Shown in pieces: positions 11,452 to 22,139 of a stretch of 26,143 nt of DNA (positions are counted from its first letter, which is position 1; each line of letters opens with the position of its first letter). The notes below the pieces were generated by a model, which saw only the letters and a program-made list of their open reading frames with translations, searched no databases and was not told the origin of the DNA. Source of the stretch: Conidiobolus coronatus NRRL 28638 (taxonomy: Eukaryota > Entomophthoromycota > Entomophthoromycetes > Entomophthorales > Conidiobolaceae); contig KQ964439.1 of the NCBI GenBank assembly GCA_001566745.1, positions 139,301-165,443 on the forward strand, written 5' to 3'. Made by a program: the position numbers and the translations under genes.

Positions 11452-13309
11452 ATGGGTAACCACCAAGGAAAGCACAAAGTAAAGCAAGAAGAAACTATTG
11501 ATTATGGTACTTATACACCTTTCGGAATTTATCAATTAAGCAATTTAGACTATGACCAGAAAATTATTAAAAAATTAATACTTGAAAGGAAAATAGCACC
11601 TTTTTATAAAGGTTTAAATGAGCCCGATGAAGTTATTAAATTGCCCTCTCCTCTACTTAACAAACTATACCAACAACCAAGACCAAAATCATCTAGTCAA
11701 TTAAGCTTACCCAGCTCAGGAGGTGGTAATAATAAGTGGGGAAATTTAACAGGTCACCAAAAGTCTCAAAGTCAAAAATCTCCCAAGATTGATACTTCAC
11801 TCGCTAATGCTCAAGAGAATATTTTAACTGGTTTATATAAGAAATCTATCGAGTGTCCTATTTGCTTTTTAGTAAGTTATCTTCTTTTTTATATATTATA
11901 CGGAAAATTTCAAAAAAGCGTATATACTTTATTAAGCAAACAATATAAACTAAAACAAAGCCTTTTACTAATACATTTCTATAAATAGTATTATCCTTCC
12001 AATATAAACTACTCAAGTTGCTNNNNNNNNNNNNNNNNNNNNNNNNNNNNNNNNNNNNNNNNNNNNNNNNNNNNNNNNNNNNNNNNNNNNNNNNNNNNNN
12101 NNNNNNNNNNNNNNNNNNNNNNNNNNNNNNNNNNNNNNNNNNNNNNNNNNNNNNNNNNNNNNNNNNNNNNNNNNNNNNNNNNNNNNNNNNNNNNNNNNNN
12201 NNNNNNNNNNNNNNNNNNNNNNNNNNNNNNNNNNNNNNNNNNNNNNNNNNNNNNNNNNNNNNNNNNNNNNNNNNNNNNNNNNGTGACGAGCCTATTTGTA
12301 CGGAATGTTTGGTTGAAATTAAGAGAGCTGCTAACTCCGAAACTCCTCCACTGTAAGTTTAAAAAGAAAGATTTCATTTTAAGGGGACTGTTCATCTTAG
12401 AGCCTTCTTAATCTCTTTCAAATTATAACTTTGAAAAGTTCCAGGCACTAACTATATACTTTTCTTCTTTTAGTTGTCCTTTCTGTGCACATGAGAACTT
12501 TGCTGTAAGATATGACCATTTGGAAAATCCTTACTTAGCTAATCCAAGTAATCCCGAGGTAATTTATTGTTTTTATCCCTAAGATATCTTAAAAGAGAAA
12601 GAGACGTCTAATATTTTATATCTATCTTTCTATCTTTTCTCTGTTATATAAGAAATGATTCTTACTTTGAATTTAATTTAGATTTCGGATAATGATGAAA
12701 AGCCTCAAAAGCATAAATCTGCCAGCTCTATCACAGCAGGTAAAACTCAATTTAAATTTGCGTTATTTATACTAATATGCTAATCTCTATATAGACGAAT
12801 TCCGCCCTGAAAATATGAGAAACTCTTCAAACAGAGGTAATCAAAGAGGAACACTGTTGGGTCATCCAGGAAGATTTTTGTCAATTCGTCCACGTTCATC
12901 ACGCCGTAATAGAGGCGATCTCCCAAGTGACTACGCTGGATATTTAGCTGCTGTTCATAATATGGGGGTAGACATTGAGGAATTAATGATTATGGAAGCT
13001 ATACGAGCAAGCTTATTAGAAGCTGAGCAAAACGGATACTCTACAGAAAATACACCAGCCTCTCAACCTGCAGAGACTGCCAACGCACCAAATGACGAAG
13101 AGACTGTGTCACCTCAAGCATCTCAACAAGAAACGCTACCATCTCCATCAGAAGCTGCTGACGATACGATTCAGTCAGATACTACATCGATCCAAACTGG
13201 GCCAATTAATTCGCCTACTACAAGTCCTACTACTACTGATTTGGATGACAAACGCCCAATAACAAATTCTGAGCTAATAGCACAAGAAGATTCAACTCAA
13301 ATTGCTTAG
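11452..13309 (+). CDS. SIP5: SIP5-like RING-finger protein with a UIM (interrupted by an assembly gap)
   Basis: Exons 11452-11871, 11989-12022, 12283-12352, 12474-12558, 12682-12739 and 12795-13309 give 393 residues if the run of N hides no coding bases. SIP5 was named in yeast as a Snf1-interacting protein; the family is cytosolic and its molecular role is poorly defined. Seen here: an MGN start that could be N-myristoylated; a basic, S/Q-rich N-terminal third; and a cysteine-only RING with ECPICFLYYPSNIN, then C-C-D-E-P-I-C-T-E-C and LCPFC (cysteines 135, 138, 151, 152, 157, 160, 176, 179), the family hallmark. A helix at about 283-300, EELMIMEAIRASLLE, matches the ubiquitin-interacting motif and is conserved in SIP5 proteins. 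The last 90 residues are a T/S/P/Q-rich tail. Its introns (117, 121, 123 and 55 nt) are longer than in its neighbours. Family call is firm; the gap leaves one junction unproven. Confidence 0.9.
12023..12282. other. Assembly gap (260 N) inside the SIP5-like RING
   Basis: The run of N falls inside a codon of the RING. The left flank ends ...TGC T and the right flank begins GT GAC, so closing the gap with zero bases yields TGC TGT GAC (Cys-Cys-Asp), exactly what the family has here. The true missing sequence is therefore either nothing or a single intron. Confidence 0.8.
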
Positions 13310-15752
13310 ATTGGGCTTATCTTTTCAATGTTGCATCAACCTTTTGCCAAATTTTGTTAATAATCAAAACCCTCTAGTTTAAAACGATTTTAGACAAAGT
13401 TAATTAATTCTTCTTCTTTCGCTGATGAAAAATTATATTGCCCCCTAGCACATGATGATGCCATTGATATATTTATAACTTCCTCCACACATATTGTTAA
13501 TAATTTGTTATTTTTACAAATCCCTCCCTATGCCTTATATATAACATCAAATTGTCCTCTTTATCATTTTATTATATTGGATATCGATACCTATCTCCTT
13601 CCATTTAAAAAAGAAATATTGAATAATTACAAACATTTTATTATTAGAAATAAGCAATTTTATTATTTTAATTAACTACACACATATAACATCTTTTGAC
13701 ATTGATCAATTTAATTTGAAATTAATTGAAGAGAAATACGACTATTTCATTAATTATAAAGTAACAGTTGAGGGTATACCTAATACCTATATATAGCATA
13801 TATAGATTTCTACCGCTTCTCTTTTAATTACCTTTATATAATATTAACTCTCTCTTCTCTTTGCTCACTGCTTTAAAGCTTTTCCACCATAAATACAATC
13901 AATGTCAAAGACTCGTTTTAAATAAAAGCGCCAATACTTTATCCTCCCTCTTCTCTCTTATTACCATTATTTATACACTCTCTTTATCTACTACTAAATT
14001 ACTGTATATTTTTATAGTACGATAATTTGTAAAATATCTTGTGATTATAACACCCACTTATAGTGAATGCTAATCAATATTAATTAAAGGGTTTAATTAA
14101 TACTGGGGTTTATACAAAAATTTTATCTCGAACTGTTTATAGTTATTTTGCAATAATATTTACTCATAGGCTTTTACATAGGAACAGCTTCAAATCATAT
14201 ATCATATTAATTCAACAAATTGCAAAATAGCCAGTATATTGCTAGTATTTTCTTTTTTGATATAGCAATTACTTAATTTATTACTGTTGAGATTTAATTT
14301 GATATTTGAATAATATATTTACTTGAAAAAACGGCTAAGGTCTAATTATTCTTTCATGTAATCAACTAATCAAATTATTATATGAGCAACTACAATAAAT
14401 TTGCTCAAGGCTTTTAAAAACTCTGTCTAAAATTTTAATATAAAATAAGCGAGTTATTAATACTTATAACTCTTATTTGAATGAGAAAAACTGATAATAT
14501 TATATTGTTATATTGTTAACTTTATTTAGCATTACTGGCTGTATAATATGTTTTAGGAAAATAAAAATAAAAACTAATGTAAATTTGACTTCATTTTTGA
14601 ACAAAAACTTCATCAAATTAACTAGAATATTGCCTATATTCTATGTTATTATGATTTAATCTAAAATAGTGGCATTCTAAGCACTTATGCCTACAACCAT
14701 ATAAATAAATCTTACTATTTAAATATAAAATAATATACATTGATTTGTATGTTTAGCTTGAAATAATAAACTTTGCAAGAATTTTAACAAACTATTCAAA
14801 AAAAATAAACTTAAATTACATAGTCAAATCTGTGTATGAAAGATATTTAGTGAATTGTATCTATATATTAAAACTTGGAGATATAGTTTGCATCCATTAC
14901 ATATTTTTATTATTTTTTTGGTAGCGAGATACAACACAATTGTCTCATTTTTAACAAATTAGTTTGAAATAGCCAAAAATCTAGGGAATATTTCCGTCAC
15001 ACCGCAAAAAGTTACTCATATTTAAGTATAAACATGTGAGATTTTAATTACGAATAATACTACAATTCATAATCATTACTGTTGTAATTTTTTATTGCTT
15101 TAACTCAAATAGTATTAACAAACTCTAGCTTGATGCATGCTGTAAAATATACGTAAATATAGTTTTATAAATTCGTCTCCTAAAATATAGAATAAAAATA
15201 ACTTGGAACTTTGATTAAACAAAATTTGAATCAAACTCACTAAAACCTGCATATGTTAAATAAATAATACTTTAGTTTTCTTCATCTATTGAGTAGATCC
15301 CATAAATAGATTTAAAATAGAAGCAATTTTTATCAAAAATATTAACTTGCAATTATTAATCATTTAAGTCATCATTAACCATAATAATTAAATATATTAT
15401 TAATTTATTCTAAAAATCAATGTTTTAATGATTAAAGTTTACATAAAAAAGATAGCATAGATGATTTATTCGCGCTTTACAGCTACTAAATTACATTTTA
15501 GTATGTGTATAAGTTAAAGAATACGATTTTAATTATATTAAAATTAATTTACAGTTAACTTGGTCATATTTATACTAACATTAGATATATCTATAACATT
15601 TATGATGGATTTCTTTATATGTATGTCATATGCTGCCTGTTAGATAAATATTCCCAGCTCAATAATCTAAATCCTATTATATTTATGATAATAAACCATT
15701 GACACTACTTTTTAAAATAAATTTAGCATATCTTTAAAAAGTATTTTTTGAC

Positions 15753-15775
15753 ACAATACAACATTTTTGTATTGT
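15753..15775. repeat. Short inverted repeat (9-bp stem, 5-nt loop)
   Basis: ACAATACAA and its reverse complement TTGTATTGT are separated by five bases. It lies about 400 bases upstream of the BRCA1/BARD1-like start. Function unknown; chance cannot be excluded. Confidence 0.35.
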
Positions 15776-15971
15776 TAGTAATCAATTTTTAGTTTATTTT
15801 TTCGTGACTGATACTAGAAGCAAACGATTGGATAAAACTTTAAAGAATTAACCAATCAACTCGAATGATTAGTAATTTTCAATTTCAATTTTTAAATTAT
15901 TAAATGTGAGCAAATCAAAAATTTAATCAAGATAATTGGCTTCCAAAAGCGGTTGATGAAGATAACCTGGG

Positions 15972-15979
15972 TATAAATA
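15972..15979 (+). promoter_or_regulatory. Candidate TATA box of the BRCA1/BARD1-like gene
   Basis: TATAAATA sits in a locally GC-richer setting (CCTGGG before it, GAGG after it), about 195 bases before the start codon at 16174. Position and sequence fit a core promoter, but no transcript data are available. Confidence 0.35.
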
Positions 15980-16173
15980 GAGGTTATAGTATAAAATTTT
16001 TGATTACAAATTCATTATTTTTAAAATTTATTTAGTATAGATTTTTTTTATCATATTTTATTGCATTTCCTAACTCTTAACACTTTAATATTCATCATTA
16101 TTTTACTTCATTCAAAATAAAATACACTTAATAGATTATATTTTAAGTTTTGTAAATTATAAACAATATTCAA

Positions 16174-19100
16174 ATGACTCCGAATAACGCAGACTTTAAC
16201 GAGCAAGTTCAAAATTTAACAGCTAAGCTTACTTGTCTCATATGGTAACACCAACAGTCTTATGATATATAAATATATTCACAGTTTTCTATAGTAAAGA
16301 TATTTATAAAAATGCTAGCACAATCAGTGAATGTGGAGATACATTTTGCGAGTAAGCTTTATTACTTAATTAATATAATCGTTTTATTAAAATGTTTTTG
16401 TAGTAAATGTATAAGAGAGCATATATCAGACTTTAACTCATGCTATGACTGTGGTAGCTTCGCTATACCTGTAAATGTTAAAAGTAACCCACCAATAAGA
16501 AACCTAGTTGAGCTATTACATGAATTAAGAACTCTTGGATCATCAGTAGAGTTTGATGATTCATTTTCGAATATATCAAACTTTAATTTAAGGTTATCAG
16601 AAAGTGATCATGGGAGTGCACGATTAAGTGCTATAAATGAAGAATCTGAAAAATTCGAAAATGATATTATACCAATGGAATTTACTCAATTAGATAACGT
16701 TCCTGTAAAATCACCTTTTATAATGGACGATATCATAAGCTTATCTCAAGCGCCATCTAATGAACATTTTGATAAAAAACACTCATCTAATTCTCAAAAT
16801 TTTGACTTTACTTCAACTCAGGACCCTGCTCAAAAAGCAACAGTTTCAGAACCAAGGAATTTATCAATAGAATTTAATGATAGCACTACCCAATTATCGA
16901 GTATTGCTAAACATCATTCTGAAATAGACGAGTTTATGGAGTTCTCTCCTATCAAAACTCAGAAAGCTGCTAATGATTCTCCTATTAGAATGTTGCTATC
17001 TCAGGTGGGTCCATCAGATGAGCCACTTAACAAAAAACGCTCCCAAAATTCTGAGACGGTTACTTCAACTCAGATGCAGTTTCAAAAACCATCACTACAA
17101 GATTTAGATAATCATATGGAGTTTTCTGAAGATGGAATGCTAAACGATACCTTTTTAGCATCTACACAAAATCCCAATCAACAACAATCTAATCGAAAAA
17201 CCACTGGAGATCAAGAAGCTTTTCTTCCAAATTCTCAAGAATTTAGCGTTATACACTCACATGCTCCACCATCTACCAGTGGAAGAGCCGAAAATGATAA
17301 AGTTACTCAAGAAAGCAGACACAGCGAAGATATGGAGCTATGCACGCCTCAAAATACACAACATGCTCAAAAGATTGGTATACTCGAAAAAATAAGCGAT
17401 ACAAATGATGATACTAGCGACACATCTTTCAATGGAATTGATGAACCTGCAATGTTAAGCATTGAAATAACCCCATCAGAAGATATTCCTACAGCTTCAG
17501 AAACGATAAAGGTAAAGCTTATTAACATTTTAAATATCTTCTTCTAATCATGACTTACAGGATCCTGTAAAAGTTGATCCTAAATCAGCTAAAGAGCCAG
17601 AATCTTTAGATAAGTTTGATTATATAGAAGTTGCCTCAAATTCTCAATTCGATGAGTCTACATTTAAAAATCAAACAGCAACTGAGGTAATCATATATTT
17701 TCAAAGCCCAAATACATTATTTAATTATCATGTAATAGGATGACTCTGCGCAAGCTGATACGCTTGAACTACCAATTACAAAATCTGATGTATCTCAAAT
17801 CAACGTAAATTTTTAATTCACTTATTCAAAAAATATTTTCTAATAATTTTTAGGAAATGGTTAAAACCAAGTTGAATATTAAGAAATCAAGAAAAAGATC
17901 TATTCAAGAGCCTGATCTCAAGAAGTTCAAAACTGAAAAAGCTTCTTCTATATCTGTATATTAATATTCATACTATAATTTATTTATCAACTAACTTTAC
18001 TAAATAGAATAAATTATCTGAAGATGCGTCAGGAATGAGTACTCCAGTATCTAAATCAAAAACTACTTCGTCCAAGACTAAAGTAAGTATATTAATAAGC
18101 ATACTTAACTTTATCATTTTATTTACTGTTATTTTTAGACTATTCCTACGCCTGATTCTGATACTTCTGAATGGGCTTGCTTGAAATGTACTTTGTTAAA
18201 TTCTTCCAAAAGGCGTAAATGTAGAGTATGCAATAGCCTTCGCTTTTCTTCTAAAAATGCAAATGGAAAGAAAGGTTTAAAAGTCAGTAGTCCTGAAGCA
18301 GATTCATCATTTGTAAAAAATACATCTCCTGCTAAAGCAGCTTCTAAACTAAAAACACCTAAACTTTTCAAAGACTCGAAACAAAGTACAAATAGTTCAA
18401 GTAAAGCTAAATCGCCTAATACAAATTATGCTATAAAATCTAAGCCTTGGGGAAGAGTATATTTAGCAACTACTGGACTTGATGATGATCTTAAGGTATA
18501 CTATTTATAACACTTTTTTACTTGTTTTTAATTTTAATTGTAGGAGCGATTAAAGCAAGATATTACATATCTTAAAGCAATTGGTGTAAATATTTCTTTG
18601 ACAACTAGTAAACCATATGACCAAAAAACTACTCATCTAGTTGGCAGCTATAGAGAACTAGAAAATGGGTGCCTTCGTAGTAACACATACCTCTTTGGCA
18701 TATTACTATCTCAAAATATTTTAAGCTATGATTGTAAGTATCGCAAAAATGAGATAAAGTATTTGTACTAACTATATTTTAGGGGTTATTCAAAGTATTG
18801 AAGCTGGAGGTCTTCTTGAAGAAGAGCCTTTTGTAGTATTGGGAGACTCTGTTGTATATCCTTGCGATGGACCAAAATTGGCTTTTGAAAGACCCATTGG
18901 CGAGGTAATAAGAATATTTCACAAATAGTAATATAATATTTAATTATAATTAGATACATCAACTATTTTCAAATGTCGAATTTCATTTTGATGGAAAATT
19001 TGATACTGGTGGTGCTAGCAAAGCAGATTTAAGAAACTTAGCCAAGATGGGGAAGGGCATAGTCAATCCAAAACCTCTAACCCGTGTTCAAGGTGTTAAT

Positions 19101-19238
19101 GACAATATGAAGTTAGTTATAATTCGTGATAGAATTGAAACACCATCCAAATCCATCCATAGCGATGATGATATATTTGTTCGTGACAAAAAGTGGTTTT
19201 TGGACTGTATTTCAACTGGAAAACTTGACTTAGCTTAA
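16174..19238 (+). CDS. BRCA1/BARD1-family protein: RING, SQ/TQ cluster, RanBP2-type zinc finger, tandem BRCT
   Basis: Eleven exons (16174-16244, 16295-16351, 16404-17511, 17561-17686, 17739-17804, 17854-17955, 18008-18082, 18139-18495, 18544-18733, 18783-18904, 18954-19238) join to 852 residues. BRCA1 and BARD1 form a nuclear E3 ligase that ubiquitylates H2A and supports homologous recombination. Seen here: an N-terminal RING with C21, C24, C37, D39, C42, C45, C56, C59, where Asp stands at the usual His, followed by a BARD1-like helix (LVELLHELRTL). Then comes a disordered region of about 450 residues rich in SQ/TQ and MEF motifs, and a zinc finger W547-x-C549-x2-C552-x10-C563-x2-C566. BRCT1 is at about 637-730 (YDWVIQSIEAGGLL) and BRCT2 at about 760-852 (WFLDC near the end). 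The linker VVYPCDGPKLAFERP and the second BRCT align by eye with BRCA1 and BARD1. I cannot decide between the two paralogues. Introns are 48-56 nt. Confidence 0.85.
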
Positions 19239-19615
19239 TTTTTTTTCTCTTTTAGCATAATCTAATATATAACTATATTATCTAGTAAATAACTTCAACT
19301 TTCTTAATAAATTACTTTTGCAAACTTAACAAATTATTTTAACCTGAGAGAAAACATAATTAGTGTCACTATAGTTACTTTGATACACTAAAAGTATAAT
19401 ACATGCATTACGAGCATATGATCTTATTTGGAATGTTAAGTAAAAGGTTCTGATACTATGCACTTATAAAATCTTCATATATATTTAATAAGTATTAATA
19501 TATAAAGACTAGAAGCATTAATTTATTGAATGATCTAATATTATCGATATAGCTAATAAAAAATCTATAGAGATCAGAAATAGTATACATGATATATAGT
19601 GATTACACAATATTA
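19239..19615. other. Convergent 3' spacer
   Basis: The 377 bases between the stops of the BRCA1/BARD1-like and SWA2-like genes should hold their 3' UTRs. It opens with a T-rich tract just after the first stop. No gene or repeat seen. Confidence 0.45.
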
Positions 19616-22139
19616 TTAATTGCCATTGTTTTGAAACTCATCCCAACTTCTATTCAAAGTAGCAAATACTAAATTAGCCATCAATTTTTGATCTACGGTA
19701 GTGGTTTGAGATAACTTATCGGGGTGAAGTTTACCAATAGCCCTCATATAACAAATTTTAACCTGCTTTTCAGTTAAAACATCTCCAAGACCAATAGTCT
19801 TCCAATTTAGCTCTGGCCATAATAAAGTGTGCAAAGAGCTTAATAAAGCACGGATATTTGCTTCTTTACCTTGTTTCCAAGCATTTACTCTTGCTTCAAT
19901 TTGATCAGTAATCCTTAATTTCTGATCATCTTCTCTATCCTGCGCAGCTTGCTGCTGTCTAAGTTTTTGAACTGCATCAGATCTGTTTACATCAGCTCTA
20001 GTTACAGGTTTGGCTGGAGGCTTATATGCAGGCTTTGGCTTTGGCTTTGGCTTTAATGCTTTTTGGCAGCGTTGAATACCTTGATTGGCTTGTGGTAAGA
20101 ATTGACTTGATCCTAATTGGACAAGATCTTGATATTTAGACATTGCGTCATTGAATCTTTCTAACCCTTCTAATGCTGTACCAAGCTTGATTACACTTTT
20201 GCCATAGTGCTCTTTTAAGTTCATTTGAGCCATTAAAGAAGATGAGTTTACACTTTGAGGCATGTAGTTCTTATGAGGACCAATTAATTGGATAATTTGA
20301 TTACAATCCTCGACTACTTTGTTAAAATCTCCTGATTTTAGCAATGATGCAGTTCGATTGTTTAGTAATGGAATTAAATTAGGATGATTTGCAGGGAGGA
20401 TATCAATTGCTTGAGTATAATATGATTGGGCTTGGTCGTATTGGCCAAGTTTGAAAAACTCATTACCTTTTTGGCGCAATTGATCTGATCTGGAAAGAGT
20501 TTGAGCATCTGTAGAAGCTTTATCAGTTGGAGGAGGGGTAGAGGCAGATAATGGTTTAGATGATCGGGTGGGTACAGGAGGTCTAGACTTTGATGCAAGC
20601 TGTGGAGATGGGGAGGCTTGCTGACGAGATTGAGAATATGATGAAGTGCTCGACATTCCCAATAAATCAAACTCAGGATCTTGCTGTTTAGCTGCAACTG
20701 GCGCTTTTCTTGAGCTGGAAATTGGTGATACATTTAAATTGTTTCTCTGGTGAGAAGAGCTATTGAAATCTTCTACATTAGAGGTGAATTTTTGATAACC
20801 GGTATTGTTGTCATCATCATCATCTGAGTCATCTTTAAATCTCTCATGACTATTTGGGAAATCATCGTCACTTGAATTGTCTCCATAGCGATCAACTTCA
20901 TAATTTCCAAATTTTTTCCTCCTCTCATTCCTATCTCTAAATTCTGGAGGTGTTGAGCCGGCAGAAGAGAAATCGGAGCTCTGAATTTCGTCCCAAGTTT
21001 CTTTAATTCTTTGCTTAGATTTGTTAAAGAATGTCGATGCCTTATTAAATACATTGGTTCCAAATTCATTTGCTTGCTGCATGATTTGCTCTTGATTAAT
21101 ATTTTTTAAGAATGGCATATTTGCATTGGGCATAGTTCTCGAATTAGTATTAGTTCTACGAGGAGGAACTGGTGGTCTACTAAGACCGTCTTCTTCATCA
21201 CTAGAAAATCTAGATGGGATACTATTCTTAGTTTGAATAGATTGCTGCTGTAACAAAGTTTGTCTAGCTTGTTCGACGTTGTTTCCTTCAAGCTGTAGCG
21301 CAATTTGCACGGCTTCTAATTCAAAGCCCTCTCCCATTAATTGAGCTATAGCAAAATCATCTGAGGTATCTTCTGGAGTACGAACACTGCGAAGAGGAGA
21401 GCTGACTCGGGGACTATATGGCTTTCCTAGATCTCCTAGAAAATCGTCTTCATCTCCAAACGGATCCTTAGGAGGGACTACTCTAGTTGATGGAATCGAG
21501 TTGAAAGGATCCGAATTCTGATTTTTTAAATTAGAGCTATCAAATGGATCGGACTGGTGAAGAGAAGTTTTTGAATTATTGCTACTCTAAATACTAAAAT
21601 TGAATATAAAATTAAAAAAATAAATATTAGCTATTTACTGTTAATGAGCTAACGTCGAAAGGGTCTAAATTAGGAATAGGGGTAGCGGGTTTGGATTTAG
21701 AAGATGCATTTGATAAGAAATCTAAGTCCCAGGGATCAGATCTATAATATATTATTAATATAAAATGGATATTTAACTTAAATAATAAAAAATACGTTTT
21801 AGGCGAAGCTGATGCATATCCACCAGTGGGAGTACTACTGAGCGTAGGCGGAGAGCTCACACTTTGTTCCGCAGCCAATCTATTCAGAGGTAAGTTTGTG
21901 GGCTGCTGATTGCCATTATGAATAACTGTAGAACTGCTCATATTCCAAAATGAACCTCCTGAGGGTGTTGAAGGCTTTGGTTGGGTTCCAGACTGTGGAG
22001 AGGCCATTGGAGTGGGTGGTTTTGATGAAGACTTATTCATACCGATTAATGAAGCAAATGGATCCTCTTTACTTGCAGAAGGCTTGCTCCCATCTACTTT
22101 GTTAGACCACCCAGTATTCGAGCTATTATTAAAACTCAT
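19616..22139 (-). CDS. SWA2: Auxilin-like clathrin-uncoating J-domain protein (SWA2 type: DPF/DPW motifs, UBA, TPR, J)
   Basis: Three exons (22139-21796, 21741-21639, 21586-19616) give 805 residues. Auxilins recruit Hsp70 to clathrin-coated vesicles through a C-terminal J domain and trigger coat removal. Seen here: an S/P-rich N-terminus with five DPF and one DPW motif, the type that binds adaptor appendage domains, and a DLL clathrin-box-like sequence (EFDLLGM); a UBA domain at about 224-264 (LMGEGFELEAVQIAL); acidic and S-rich linkers with two SH3-ligand-like RPPVP motifs; TPR repeats at about 515-657 (KGNEFFKLGQYDQAQSYY); a KPKPKPKP linker; and an auxilin-type J domain at about 719-805 with the HPDK signature at 770-773. 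The UBA-TPR-J order is that of yeast Swa2 rather than of animal auxilin, which has PTEN and kinase modules. The second intron uses the second of two nearby AGs; the first would bring a stop. Confidence 0.93.

Larger units (their letters stand above)
13310..16173. other. 2.9-kb gene-poor intergenic region
   Basis: No supported gene, tRNA or mobile element. The left part (about 13440-14000) has pyrimidine-rich patches (CTCCC, CTCTTCTC) resembling the SIP5-like promoter, including an ATG at 13902 after a CT-rich tract, but that frame stops after seven codons. The remainder is AT-rich. A 9-bp-stem hairpin lies at 15753-15775 and a TATA-like word at 15972-15979, before the BRCA1/BARD1-like gene. 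Confidence 0.45.

Noticed and set aside
12009-12395. Open frames across the N run on both strands
   Set aside because: They exist only because unknown bases cannot contain stop codons; the flanks belong to the SIP5 RING exons.
13902-13925. ATG after a CT-rich tract, MSKTRFK then stop
   Set aside because: Only seven codons, with no donor site to extend it. Probably incidental.
20374-21303. Several minus-strand frames inside the SWA2-like gene
   Set aside because: They are alternative-frame shadows of the 805-residue auxilin reading frame, which has the conserved domains.
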